From: Symbiodinium natans
Lineage: Eukaryota > Sar > Dinophyceae > Suessiales > Symbiodiniaceae
DNA length: 64,000 nt
Assembly (NCBI GenBank): GCA_905221605.1
Contig: CAJNDS010002760.1
Coordinates: 37,501 to 101,500, forward strand
Direction of reading: 5' to 3'
The stretch's first letter is position 1. Each line of letters starts with the position of its first letter. The notes below the pieces were generated by a model, which was not told the origin of the DNA, did not search any database, and worked only from the letters and a program-made list of their open reading frames with translations. A program made the translations under genes and the position numbers. This document shows positions 41,139 through 50,243 of the stretch, piece by piece.

Positions 41139-41620
41139 CTAGAGTTTAGGCATAAGCTGCGCATGTGAGAGAACAGTGCATTGCGAGCGCCCACGGCAAC
41201 CGCTAACGTTCATTGCCCCGCTTGCTTGCCCCACTTGCCAGCCAACCTACAGAGACCCCCTTCAGGGGAGTATACAGGGTTATTTTCTGAACTTTACGAA
41301 GAACTAGCAGGTTTAGGTTAGGGAGTAGGAGTTAGGGGCTCTTTTCTCCTGTTTTTGCACTTGCCTGAACCTAAACCCTAAACCCTAAACCCTAAACTCC
41401 CCGACTCCTGAACCCCGAAGTGTCCCTGAGACCCCCAGAGTTGGCCCTTCTTCCGTTGCTTGACCTAAGGCTCCCCCACAAATTCCACCCCATGTTTCAC
41501 TCTCTTAAACCCTAAACACCCCAAACCCTAAACCCTAAACCAGGCGAAAAATTGAAAAAAATGAAAAAACTAAACACCCTAAACCCTAAACCCTAAACCC
41601 CCGCCCAAGTCCCTCTATAG

Positions 41621-41677
41621 AGGCAGCTGCAGGCCGCGGAGGACCGGACCTTTGGAAATCACTTGAGCCCCCTTTGA
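41621..41677 (+). CDS. exon, unknown protein
   Basis: Acceptor CCCTCTATAG, frame RQLQAAEDRTFGNHLSPL then TGA at the border of a G-type array. Confidence 0.55.
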   Translation, partial: RQLQAAEDRTFGNHLSPL

Positions 41678-41829
41678 GGGGGTTTAGGGTTTAGGGTCTA
41701 GGGTTTAGGGTTTAGGGTTTAGGGTTTGGGATTCGGGGTTTACGTTTTAGGGTTTAGGGTTTAGGGTTTAGGGTCTCAGAATAGGGTTTAGGGTTTGGGG
41801 TTTGGGGTTGGGGTTTTTTTGCGCTTGAG

Positions 41830-41890
41830 GCCCAACTTGCTAAGCCCAAGATGTTTGGGATCGGGGTGTACGGAGTCCCTGACTGGCCAG
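41830..41890 (+). CDS. exon, unknown protein
   Basis: Poly-T tract and acceptor GCGCTTGAG; consensus donor GGCCAG|GTAAGA. Frame AQLAKPKMFGIGVYGVPDWP. The most canonical donor in the window. Confidence 0.72.
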
Positions 41891-42281
41891 GTAAGACCTG
41901 GAGATACGCCTGACCTTCCCATATTGGGCATGTGATGTAGCAATGTAGTTTCGGGGTTACTGTTTAGGGGTTAGGGTTTAGGGGTTCGGGTTTATATAGG
42001 GTGTAGGGTGTAGGGTTTAGGGTTTAGGCTTTCGGGTTTCCTAAATGAAGGTTCTGGCGGGCCCGGGTAATTCCTGGGGAGGGGGGGAGGGGGGGGGGGG
42101 GGGTGCAGCATTCGGGGAAAATCTAAGCCTACAGTAATTGGCTAAACTTCAGTATTGCAAGGGCCAGAAGCAATAAGGACGTACTTCAGGGCTCAGGGAA
42201 CCTTAGCAAGTAGGTTATATCTCAGGTGGAAACGAAGGACTTATCGTCCTGTGAGCCCGAAAGCTCTAAAGCCACAAATCT

Positions 42282-42402
42282 AAGACGTATTGAACATCCT
42301 CCTTGGGCATACACCTTAAAAGAGATTACAGTGAGGGGTATGGCAGAATCCTTCCTCAGATTCCTTTTGCAGAGGCTCAGGGCTATGGGGTATGTTGAAT
42401 GA
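42282..42402. mobile_element. MITE-like element, family J copy 2
   Basis: GAACATCCTCCTTGGGCATA to GGGGTATGTTGAATG; shares TATGGCAGAATCCTTCCT with copy 1 (GTGGCAAAATCCTTCCT). Confidence 0.7.
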
Positions 42403-42406
42403 ATAT

Positions 42407-42510
42407 AGGGGTCGGAAGAACTGCCAAAGGCAAGCTGTCATGGTCCCCTTGTAATTACAACATAGCAACCCCCAAAGCCCTGTTGTAATCATTCAGGCTC
42501 CCATATGGGG
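42407..42510. mobile_element. MITE-like element, family L copy 2
   Basis: ATATAGGGGTCGGAAGAACT, ATGGTCCCC, CAACCCCCAAAGCCCTGTTG. It follows the family J copy immediately. Confidence 0.55.
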
Positions 42511-42595
42511 GTTTACGACAATAGGGGACCCCGAAAATCGACCCCTAAATGATAAGATTCCCTTATGGTACCCCTAATGTTACCTTATACAGGCC

Positions 42596-42680
42596 GGTGG
42601 CCTCTTTATCTGTTACCCTTATACTACGAAGAACCCCTCACATCACAGAAACCCTGCTTAAAGAGCCCATCAACCAACGT
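42596..42680. mobile_element. MITE-like element, family O copy 2 (reverse)
   Basis: GGTGGCCTCTTTATCTGTTA and AAACCCTGCTTAAAGAGCCC match copy 1 in reverse complement. Confidence 0.65.
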
Positions 42681-42731
42681 AAACCCTAAACCCTGAACCC
42701 TGAACCCTGAACCCTAAACCCTAAACCGCAG

Positions 42732-42814
42732 GACCACCGCAACCGGCTCCTGGAAGCCCAGCTGGTGCAGCGCCGCGGCGTGCCTGTTGGCAAGTCCGGC
42801 AGCCGGGACGGCAG
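42732..42814 (+). CDS. exon, unknown protein
   Basis: Acceptor CTAAACCGCAG is the last unit of a C-type array; donor GACGGCAG|GTTAGGG opens a G-type array. Frame DHRNRLLEAQLVQRRGVPVG then KSGSRDG with almost only G or C in third positions. Confidence 0.83.
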
Positions 42815-42999
42815 GTTAGGGTTTAGGGTTTAGGGTTTGGGGTTTGGGGTTTAGGGTTCAGGGTTTTGGGTTTAGGGTTTAGGGTTTGGGGTTTGGGGTT
42901 TAGGTTTTTGTTTAGGGTTGTTTAGCGTTTAAGGTTGAGGGTTGAGGGTTTGGGGTTTAGGGTTCAGGGTGATGGGGATTGTCTTCCCTTAAACCCCAA

Positions 43000-43103
43000 A
43001 GCCCCATACCCCTCAAAGAAGGAATGTGCCTTAACTCGTATTCTGGATCCCTTGATAGATTAGGGTGAATTCCTTAATTAAGGGCCATTATGGCGCCTAT
43101 GGT
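43000..43103. mobile_element. MITE-like element, family B copy 2
   Basis: AAAGAAGGAATGTGCCTTAA, CTGGATCCCTTGATAG and GAATTCCTTAATTAAGG. Confidence 0.6.
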
Positions 43104-43259
43104 TCACGGTGGGCCTAAAGGAAGGGCACTTACAGGGGCTACGTAGGCGTGCTTTTGGACATCGGGGTCCTCCTAAACCCTAAACCCTAAACCCTCAAGC
43201 TTCAACCCTAAACCCTAAACCCTCAACCCTGAACCCTCCTAATGACCCCTATCCACAAG

Positions 43260-43314
43260 CACATTGGGGCCTCATTGGTTGGGGAGGCCTGGGTTGGGCT
43301 CAAGAGTGCCTTGG
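43260..43314 (+). CDS. exon, unknown protein
   Basis: Acceptor TATCCACAAG, donor CCTTGG|GTTTAGG. Frame HIGASLVGEAWVGLKSAL; a second frame is also open. Confidence 0.58.
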
Positions 43315-43360
43315 GTTTAGGGTTCAGGGTTTAGGGTTTGGGGTTTGGGGTTTGGGGTAT

Positions 43361-43549
43361 AGGGTTAGGGTTGCTAAATGGCCCTGTGTAGTGCTTGCTG
43401 CGATACTCATGATAACGCCTGGTAGGGTACATGCCCTGTTAGGGTTCCTGTCGTCCCAAGACTCTGAAGTTTGGAAGCTTCCAACGACAAAACGTCGGCA
43501 ACTCGAAAGGCGTCCGCGTTGTGGAGGAGTACGTGCCAATCCGGAGTGA
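43361..43549 (+). CDS. possible ORF with hydrophobic N-terminus
   Basis: Frame VAKWPCVVLAAILMITPGRV, HALLGFLSSQDSEVWKLPTT, KRRQLERRPRCGGVRANPE, TGA. The first part looks like a signal or membrane segment, followed by a basic tail. The 5' edge lies in a G-type array. Confidence 0.42.
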   Translation, partial: RVRVAKWPCVVLAAILMITPGRVHALLGFLSSQDSEVWKLPTTKRRQLERRPRCGGVRANPE

Positions 43550-43725
43550 CGACCTGACCAGTGCCTGGCTAAGCTACTATGTGCTTAAGAACCCCCACAA
43601 AAAAAAGATATGTAATTCCCTCGAAGAATGTTTTTCAGTTCATGTGGTTTCTTCAGCAAACAGTAGAAAGTCGACCCTAAACCCTGAACCCTAAAACCCT
43701 AAACCCTCAACCCCACACCCCAAAG

Positions 43726-43783
43726 CCATGTTGCGACGCGGGCGCTGTGGAGCGCCCAGCACGCCATGCCATGGCAGGCTCAG
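43726..43783 (+). CDS. exon before MITE intron (pair, exon 1)
   Basis: Acceptor CACCCCAAAG; frame HVATRALWSAQHAMPWQAQ, ending on a codon boundary at a GC donor (CTCAG|GCTGAC). Joins 43970-44060 in phase across an intron that is essentially one MITE. Confidence 0.68.
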
Positions 43784-43788
43784 GCTGA

Positions 43789-43960
43789 CCCAAAGAGGCC
43801 ACTACCCCTTAACTAAGGAAAGCACCTTCAAGGGTTTAGGTTAGGGTTTTGGGTTTAGGGTTTGGGGTTTAGGGTTTAGGGTCTAGGGATCACATGAAGG
43901 ATCCCTTCAGAAATTTCAAGGTATATTCCTTAATTCAGGGGGTATGGGGCTCTTGTTGGG
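43789..43960. mobile_element. family B copy 3 with nested G-type array, forming an intron
   Basis: Inverted ends CCCAAAGAGGCCACTACCCC and GGTATGGGGCTCTTGTTGGG; CTTAACTAAGGAA mirrors TTCCTTAATTCAG. A TTTAGGG block at 43825-43888 fills the loop. The element starts 5 nt after the proposed donor and ends 9 nt before the acceptor. Confidence 0.82.
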
Positions 43961-43969
43961 GAGCTGCAG

Positions 43970-44060
43970 TGCTGCAGCCGCACCCTTGAGGGGTCGCCAA
44001 GCTTGGTCGCCAAGCTCCGTGTCGTGTGGCCCCCCTTGGAGGGCCCAACGCTCCTGGAGG
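43970..44060 (+). CDS. exon after MITE intron (pair, exon 2)
   Basis: Acceptor GGGAGCTGCAG, donor CTGGAGG|GTTTAGGG. In phase 0: CCSRTLEGSPSLVAKLRVVW then PPLEGPTLLE. Confidence 0.7.
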
Positions 44061-44194
44061 GTTTAGGGCTTTAGGGTTTAGGGTTTAGGGTTTAGGATTT
44101 AGGGTTTAGGGTTTAGGGTTTAGGGTTTAGGTTTACGGTAGTTGGCGGTCCCTAAAGGCCATAGACGGCGCGGGCCCCTGATTGCTGAAAGGGT

Positions 44195-44490
44195 TGGAAC
44201 AAGTGAGCCAAGTGTCCCAAGTTTCCAAATCTCCCAAGGGTCCCACAAATTCTGACGTCCCAATTGTGTCCCTGTAACGCAGTTGCCCAAAGTGTTCAAA
44301 ACCAGTTTTGAATGTCGCAAGTGACCCAAATGACCGAAGCGTGCAATTGTCCGACGTGACTGATCCAAGTGTCCGAAGTGGCCCGAGTCATCCAGTCTCC
44401 ACGTGTCCCACGTTACCCATCCTAAGTATCCCAAGTGCCCCAAGGATCCACAGTGTCCCCGTGTCTTAAGCGTGGCCCAAGTGATCCAGG
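44195..44490. repeat. degenerate 9-bp minisatellite
   Basis: Loose tandem repeats of the motif AAGTGTCCC/AAGTGACCC. The minus frame (44120-44629, 169 codons) therefore shows a three-residue period (GHLGHLRHS, WDTWRLDDSGHFGHL). Because nine is a multiple of three the frame stays open, so length is not evidence of coding. Confidence 0.75.
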
Positions 44491-44687
44491 TGTGGGCTGG
44501 CTCGGGTTTGGGCTGGCTGTGAGTTGTGTTCGGGCGCTCTTGGCGTGGGCGTTTTGCGCATGCTGCTACGTGCTTTTGCCTCCAGAAGCCAAAGCCAAGA
44601 GTCAAGGTGACATGAGCCGCTTTATGCATTTCAAGACGAACGTCTTTCTGCAGGGAGCTTCGGCAGCAGCGTGTTGTTGGCTTTGGG
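44490..44687 (+). CDS. candidate exon, membrane segment plus basic region
   Basis: Acceptor AGTGATCCAG, donor TTTGGG|GTGTTTAGG. Frame GWLGFGLAVSCVRALLAWAF, CACCYVLLPPEAKAKSQGDM, SRFMHFKTNVFLQGASAAAC: a hydrophobic helix then a soluble part. Confidence 0.5.
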
Positions 44688-45012
44688 GTGTTTAGGGTTT
44701 AGGGCTTCGGGGTAGCCTTTAAGGGGTTTTAGGGTTTCGTGTGAGTCTAGAGGGTGTAGGAATTGGGGGATTTCCGCCTTCAACTGTACTTGAAGGCTCA
44801 GGGACCATAGTAAGCAGGTTGTACGCCAGTTTGCAACATGGTTTTAAGAGCCTGCTCACTTGCGTCTCTGAGCCTTGAAAGTAGAGATTGGGACTGGTCT
44901 CACCCGACTTTTCAGCCCACATCAGCCTAAAAACCCCAAAACCCTAAACCTTAAACCCAAAAAGGCTAAACTCTAAACCTAAACTTCTGTGCTTAGAGGG
45001 TTTAGGGTTTAG

Positions 45013-45078
45013 GACGGGCCCGGGTGTTTCGAGTCCCTGCAGGCTTGGGTGCGGAGTTTGCACACTTTAGCATTCAGG
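45013..45078 (+). CDS. exon, unknown protein
   Basis: Acceptor TTTAG from a telomere-like unit, donor TTCAGG|GTTTAGG. Exactly 22 codons, DGPGCFESLQAWVRSLHTLA then FR. Confidence 0.57.
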
Positions 45079-45135
45079 GTTTAGGTTACCCTAAACCCTG
45101 AACCCTAAACCCTAAACCCTAAACCTTCCGAGCAG

Positions 45136-45198
45136 GACCGCCACCACCTGGTATGGTCGAGATCGTGAGGAAGCAGGGCGGGGCGATGGAGATCGATG
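45136..45198 (+). CDS. exon, unknown protein
   Basis: Acceptor CTTCCGAGCAG, donor ATCGATG|GTTAAG. Frame PPPPGMVEIVRKQGGAMEID. A solo family E right arm follows at 45217-45243. Confidence 0.6.
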
Positions 45199-45468
45199 GT
45201 TAAGGGATCCCTTTACAATCCCAGGTTACTGAGCATCCTAGATAGTTGCTTAGGATTTGGTGCTTAAGCTGGTTTTGCTTGGGCAGGAGCTTGGATGTTT
45301 GCTCGCCGAAGGCAGCAGAACTCTTTGTTGGCAACCTCCCAGGTTTCTGCCAGGCCCCCAAAGCATGCTTGAACGATTCTCTGATGTCGGGGCTTAGGGT
45401 TTATGGTTGAGGGTTTCAGGTTTAGAAACCCTAAACCCTAAACCTTAAACCCTAAACCCTACTTCCAG

Positions 45469-45543
45469 CATGCGCCCCGGAGAGAATCGTCAAGTGGGTC
45501 ATGTACAGTTGGCCGCCGCTGTGGAAGAAAAGAGTGATCCTTG
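45469..45543 (+). CDS. exon, unknown protein
   Basis: Acceptor CCCTACTTCCAG, donor CCTTG|GTTCTC. Two open frames: CAPERIVKWVMYSWPPLWKK with more G/C in third positions, or MRPGENRQVGHVQLAAAVEE. Confidence 0.52.
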
Positions 45544-45795
45544 GTTCTCAACCGCACACCCTAAACCCTAAACCCTAAACCCTAAACCCTAAACCCTAAA
45601 CCCTAAACCCTAAACCCTAAACCCTAAACCCTAAGCTATCGTTTTGAGAGAATAGGAGTCGCTTTTGAGCATAAAGGGAAAACTGTGGGAACCCCACAAA
45701 AGGGGAAAAAAGGTTTTTCTGGGGGGAAAAGAGGTCCTTTTTGGTTCCTGTATATACGGCGTTTACACCAAAACACATGAGAGCTGCCCATAGAG

Positions 45796-45919
45796 TACTT
45801 GGAGGTTCATGGGTACTAGTGAACCCCAAATATGAGTCTACGTATAACCTACTTAGAGGACTTCGGGCTTATAAGTACAGATATCATTGGGGTAACAAGT
45901 ACCCATGAACCTCGAAGTA
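45796..45919. mobile_element. MITE-like element, family H copy 2 (complete)
   Basis: TACTTGGAGGTTCATGGGTA and TACCCATGAACCTCGAAGTA are near-perfect 20-bp inverted ends; interior includes GAGGACTTCGGGC. Confidence 0.88.
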
Positions 45920-46036
45920 GGAATTACTTATATCCCATCGCGTTTAGGGTTTAGGGGGGTCTAGGGTTTAGGTTTAGGGTTTAGGGTTTAGGGTTTAGGG
46001 TTTAGGGTTTAGGGTTTTGGGTTTTGGGGCATCCCG

Positions 46037-46128
46037 ATGGCTGTGCCTCGCTTTCGTGCGGCCCAGGTGGTGTGCAAGCTCCGTCACTCGCGACAGTCTG
46101 CAGGAACATGCTTTGCCGCTGCCGTTCA
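46037..46128 (+). CDS. exon, unknown protein
   Basis: Frame MAVPRFRAAQVVCKLRHSRQ then SAGTCFAAAV, GC-rich in third positions. It meets a C-type array through GTTCAGG|GAACCC, a possible GA donor like that at 46844. Confidence 0.55.
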
Positions 46129-46298
46129 GGGAACCCTAAACCCCAAAGCCCTAAGCCCTAAACCCTAAACCCTAAACCCTAAACCCTACACCCTACACCC
46201 TAAACCCTAAACCCTAGCCCTAAACCCTAAACCCTAAACTTGAACCCTAGACCCTAAACCCTATACATAAACCCTCAACCCCACCGCTGCCCAAGCAG

Positions 46299-46346
46299 AT
46301 TCCCGGTTGGGCTTTCGCTGGAAATTCTACACACAAGATTGCAACC
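46299..46346 (+). CDS. candidate exon
   Basis: Acceptor TGCCCAAGCAG, donor GCAACC|GTTAGT; 48 nt. Open as IPGWAFAGNSTHKIAT or SRLGFRWKFYTQDCN. Confidence 0.48.
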
Positions 46347-46361
46347 GTTAGTTGTGCATGT

Positions 46362-46460
46362 GGGGGTTTCCGAAAATTGGGGGGGGGGAGGGGTTATCTT
46401 ACTATTTGGGGGCGGGGGGGGATTATTGGGTCCCTTATTTTCGTAAACCCGCCATGTAGG
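46362..46460. mobile_element. MITE-like element, family M copy 4
   Basis: GGGGGTTTCCGAAAATTGGG and TTATTTTCGTAAACCCGCC are inverted ends; the 3' end lies 8 nt before the next acceptor. Confidence 0.65.
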
Positions 46461-46468
46461 ACTTTCAG

Positions 46469-46496
46469 GAGCCCAAATTCAGAGCGCGCGGAAGGG
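46469..46496 (+). CDS. candidate short exon
   Basis: Acceptor GGACTTTCAG, donor GGAAGGG|GTCCAT. Frame EPKFRARGR. Confidence 0.48.
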
Positions 46497-46692
46497 GTCC
46501 ATGCTTGAGACCTTTTCATGGAGGCTTAGGGTTTAGGGTTTAGGGTTTAGGGTTTAGGGTTTAGGGTTTATAGGGCTTAGGGCCTCCCCTCCTCCTTAAG
46601 ATTCAGCATCGCCACCCAGCCCCTAACATTCAACCTGCCCATGTGTTCTTCACTGTGTGTCCTGGGGGGACTTAAAGTTCGAACTAAGCCAG

Positions 46693-46720
46693 GAACCTGG
46701 ACGCCCAAAGCCACTATAGG
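46693..46720 (+). CDS. exon (set 46.7 kb, exon 1)
   Basis: Acceptor ACTAAGCCAG, donor CTATAGG|GTTTAGG. Reads NLDAQSHYR in phase with the next two exons. A longer open frame from 46581 (CSSLCVLGGLKVRTKPGTWT) competes but does not join them. Confidence 0.55.
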
Positions 46721-46774
46721 GTTTAGGGTTTAGGGTTTAGGGTTTAGGGTTTAGGGTTTAGGGTTACATCCCAG
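46721..46774 (+). repeat. 54-nt intron of pure TTTAGGG units
   Basis: Starts GTTTAGGG, six units, then TTACATCCCAG. Exons on both sides are in phase, which makes this the smallest telomere-like intron in the window. Confidence 0.7.
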
Positions 46775-46843
46775 ATGGGCAGCTTTGAATTCCGCGAGCC
46801 TTATTTTGGCTCCTGGACAATCTTGGCCTCTGCATTACAAAGG
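46775..46843 (+). CDS. exon (set 46.7 kb, exon 2)
   Basis: Exactly 23 codons: MGSFEFREPYFGSWTILASA then LQR. Ends at a possible GA donor, CAAAGG|GAACCC. A second frame (NSASLILAPGQSWPLHYKGN) is open, but only the first keeps phase with the following exon. Confidence 0.65.
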
Positions 46844-46943
46844 GAACCCGAAAGGGACCCTACAAACCCTAAGCCCTAAAACCCTAAACCCTAAACCCCA
46901 AACGCTAAACCCTAGACCCCCGCCCCGTCTGAGCACGCCACAG

Positions 46944-47021
46944 GACGTCCAAAAAACGACCAAGCCAGCCCCCGTCGTGAAAGACGTCTTGGAGGCATGG
47001 CTTTGTGGCCCATCGTGGGAT
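46944..47021 (+). CDS. exon (set 46.7 kb, exon 3)
   Basis: Acceptor CACGCCACAG, donor GTGGGAT|GTTAGGG. Exactly 26 codons: DVQKTTKPAPVVKDVLEAWL then CGPSWD. Confidence 0.75.
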
Positions 47022-47158
47022 GTTAGGGTTTGGGGTTTGGGGTTTAGGGTTCAGGGTTCAGGGTTTATAGGGTTTGCAGGGTTTATAGGGTTTAACAGGG
47101 TTTAGAGGGTGTATAGGGTTTAGGGTTTACAGGGTTCAGCGTTGGGGGGTTTACCCAG

Positions 47159-47327
47159 GTGTAGATTTGAATGCGGCGTTTCGGATGCCAACCCCGAGCA
47201 CCCCATAAGCTTTTCATGGCGCCTCTTAGTTGGCTGTAATTCGGCAAATGTACTTTCAATAAGGTATATATGGGGGTTATGTCCGGGTTATAATATAGGG
47301 GAGTATAACCTGAAGGGTCCGTTCTAG
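47159..47327 (+). CDS. possible coding island
   Basis: After acceptor TTTACCCAG two frames are open: VDLNAAFRMPTPSTP then stop, or CRFECGVSDANPEHPISFSW continuing past 47300 into AT-rich sequence. Neither is in phase with 46944-47021. Confidence 0.35.
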
Positions 47328-47535
47328 GGGTCTCCCGCTATACCCCGAATACCACGGTTGTCTAGCTAAGGCGTCGGGCTTTGGCAGCTTTTGCGGCTAG
47401 GCTTGAGGTTTAGGGTGTAGGGTTTAGGGCTTAGGGTTTAGGGTTCAGGGTTAGGGTTTAGGATTTAGGGTTTAGGGTTTAGGGTGTGAGTGTATGGAGT
47501 GCCCTGAAAACATGAACCCTAAGCCCGAATGCCTG

Positions 47536-47757
47536 CGCCTAAACCCTAAACCCTAAACCCTAATCCCTAAACCCTAAACCCTAAACCCTAAACCCTAAAC
47601 CCCAAACCCTAAACCCCAAACCCCAAACCCCAAACCCCAAACCCTAAACCCTAAACCCTAAACCCTAAACCCTAAACCCTAAACCCTAAACCCTAAACCC
47701 TAAACCCTAAACCCTAAACCCTAAACCCTAAACCCTAAACCCTAAACCCTAAACCCC
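47536..47757. repeat. long C-type array with CCCCAAA block
   Basis: About 220 bp of CCCTAAA with a central cluster of C4A3 units near 47600-47640. Confidence 0.95.
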
Positions 47758-47806
47758 AACCCTAGTTTTCATTATTTGATTACCTGGTTCCAAAAACGCG
47801 CGCCAG

Positions 47807-47860
47807 CGCCAAGAGTTATGCGCAGGCCGTGTCGGTCCTCCTTGGCCAGCCCGAGACAAG
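47807..47860 (+). CDS. exon, unknown protein
   Basis: Acceptor GCGCGCCAG, donor GAGACAAG|GTGGGT. Frame AKSYAQAVSVLLGQPET, GC-rich third positions; another frame is open. Confidence 0.57.
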
Positions 47861-48589
47861 GTGGGTACGGTGAGAGGACAATAGGGTTTAAGAGTTCAGG
47901 GTTTAGAGTTTAGGGTTTAGCGTACTGAAAAAGGGGGCCCGGATATGGGGTACAAGTGAGGGGTTGCATAAGGTGTTCGCAGGCTATAGACCTGTTTTCG
48001 GCTTGGCTTCCGTTCTTGCTTCAGGAATCTTTGCGAGGCTTTTCCGATGCATAGGAACTGCTCTGCCGATGGGGCTTGCCCAACACCGCATCCAACCCTA
48101 TACAACAAACCTTGAACCCTACAGTAGGCCCTAAGCCCTATACCCTGACCCTTCAACTCCAAACCCTGAACCTTAAGCCCTAAACCCTAAACCCTAAACC
48201 CTAAACCCTAAACCCTAAACCCTAAACCCTAAACCCTAAACCCTAAACCCTAAACCCTAAACCCTAAACCCTAAACCCTAAACTTAAGCCCCCGGGCTGT
48301 GAACCAGAAGCCTGAACCACAATAGGGGCACTCCTTTTATGCCCCTTATAGAATAGAATCCCCTAAAGGAACCGCCGAAAAAGGGTACCCCTAAACCCTA
48401 AACCCCCACAAGGACCCCCAAAAAGGTTCCCCCTCTTTTCGGAACCCCTTGAAACCCTAAACCCTAAACCCTAGCCCGAAACCCTAAACCTAAGCCCTAG
48501 CCCTAACCCTAAAACCTAGCCCTAAACCCTAAAGCCCTAAACCCTAAAACCCTCTTTTCGGACACCCCCCCCCCCCCCCCCACGTGAAG

Positions 48590-48683
48590 GTGGGACAAGC
48601 TCAAGCAGATGATCGCGAAGCCGCAGTTCTTTGAGAAGCTCCAGAGGCACCAAAATCTGTTTGTGGGCTTGGAGAGGGGGGGG
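48590..48683 (+). CDS. exon, helical segment of unknown protein
   Basis: A poly-C tract acts as the pyrimidine tract before acceptor CACGTGAAG; donor near GGGG|GTTAGG. Frame WDKLKQMIAKPQFFEKLQRH then QNLFVGLE. The pattern loosely recalls a helix of dynein heavy chains but lacks their following conserved residues, so this is not assigned. Confidence 0.62.
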
Positions 48684-49171
48684 GTTAGGGTTTAGGGTTT
48701 AGGGTTTGGGGTTTGGGGTTTGGGGTTTAGGGTGGGCCCGGCGCCCCCCCCCCCCCCCCCCCCCCCTCCCCCTAAACCCTAAACCCTAAACCCTAAACCC
48801 TAAACCCTAAACCCTAAACCCTAGATTTAGGTCGACTCTACAAATCAGAGTAAGGCCTAGCCGATGTTTCCCTAGGACAACACTCCTAAACCCTATTTCC
48901 CGATAACCCTACAACCCTATAACCCTGTAAGCCTATAAACCCCAGAACCCTAACCTATAACCTTACAAAAACCCTACAAACCCTATAAACCCTAAACACA
49001 CTCAACCCTGAACCCTGTAAGCCTATAACCCTATAACCGTATAAACCCTTGTAAGCCTAAGCCTTAAACCCTAAATCCTAAACCCTAAGCCGGAAACCCT
49101 ATAGCGTATATAACACAAGAAACTTCCTTACCCCCAAAAGGAATTACACTTGGGGGTCCTGGGGGCAACAG

Positions 49172-49244
49172 CGCAGGTCCTGAGGCCCTTGTCCTGGACG
49201 CCCGAAGCCCTCCTGAGAGCCTTATCGACCCCATGGGGTTCACG
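49172..49244 (+). CDS. exon, unknown protein
   Basis: Acceptor GGGGGCAACAG, donor TTCACG|GTTTAG. Frame AGPEALVLDARSPPESLIDP then MGFT. Confidence 0.57.
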
Positions 49245-49335
49245 GTTTAGAGTTTAGGGTTTGGGGTTTAGGGTTTAGGGTTTGCTATGGGTGAATACAG
49301 TCAGTGTACCCTAAACCCCAAACTTTCCTACCTTT

Positions 49336-49395
49336 ATGAAGCTGCAAGGCCCACGTTTTGTTCTGGGATATCTGCCGCTGAGACTTCAACCCTGA
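49336..49395 (+). CDS. candidate short ORF or terminal exon
   Basis: MKLQGPRFVLGYLPLRLQP then TGA. An acceptor CTGCAAG inside would shorten it. Confidence 0.4.
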   Translation: MKLQGPRFVLGYLPLRLQP

Positions 49396-49485
49396 ACCCA
49401 AAAGACCGTCAAACAAAAAGACCCTAAACCCTAAACCCTAAACTCTAAACTCCAAACCCTAAACCCTAAACCCTAACCATGCGAG

Positions 49486-49531
49486 GTTGGACTTCCAGCG
49501 AAGCGTCTCGAAGGAGCAGTTCAAGAAGCTG
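49486..49531 (+). CDS. exon, unknown protein
   Basis: Acceptor ACCATGCGAG, donor AAGCTG|GTGGGC. Frame LDFQRSVSKEQFKKL. Confidence 0.6.
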
Positions 49532-49637
49532 GTGGGCTGTGCGGGGAGGGGGAGGGCGGGTTCGGGTTGAGGGCTTGGGGGCTGGCTTGGGGGCTTCAGG
49601 TCATGGGGATTAGGGCTTGGGGGCGAAGGGTCATATT

Positions 49638-49735
49638 AGGTGGTTTTGTTTAAAATATGGTCCCTTCTGGGTTCCTTAGTATGGCGGCCCCTCTTATTTA
49701 GGGAACCCAGAAAGGGACCATCATTGGGAGAGCTG
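49638..49735. mobile_element. MITE-like element, family G copy 5
   Basis: AATATGGTCCCTTCTGGGTT and AACCCAGAAAGGGACCAT are inverted; interior GGCGGCCCCTCTTATTTAGG. Confidence 0.8.
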
Positions 49736-49798
49736 TCGTTTAGGGTTTACGGCCTAGTGGGGGTACCTTTTCCCTCCTGCCCACGGACAAGTAGCCAG

Positions 49799-49859
49799 TT
49801 CAGACCTTTAAGACAAGCAACCAGGCTTCGGCAAAGCGCAACGAAAGTACCATTCCCAG
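49799..49859 (+). CDS. candidate exon
   Basis: Acceptor AAGTAGCCAG, donor CCCAG|GTTTAGG. Frame QTFKTSNQASAKRNESTIP. A longer frame (SQFRPLRQATRLRQSATKVP) runs on to 49945. Confidence 0.5.
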
Positions 49860-50243
49860 GTTTAGGTCGCCCTTTTGCTTTCCAGTTCAGGGTAGGAGGC
49901 ATATTGATCGGGCCAAGTGTCGCCAACCAATTGGGTTGGGGCTGAGCACATCTTCAAGTTTGCATTTCTTGGAATTGTAGGATTGTTGCATGGCCCTTTA
50001 TTTTGGGCGCTAAAAAGGGGACCCCTCACAAACCCCTTGTATACCCTAGGGTTTAGGGTTAGGGTTAGGGTTTAGGGTTTAGGGTTCTTGGTGATTGTCA
50101 GCAGGGTTCCTCGTAGATAGTTGCGAGTGATCCTGTGTCATGTTCTGAGTCCAGCAATGAAAGCCCTAAACCCTGCATCCGAATCCCTGAACCCTGAACT
50201 TGGACCAAGATTTGTTCTTGCCCATTCCTTCCGCTCCTGCCAG

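Noticed and set aside
48590-48683. Assignment to dynein heavy chain
   Set aside because: Only a loose helix resemblance; the conserved residues expected after it are absent, so the exon is left unassigned.
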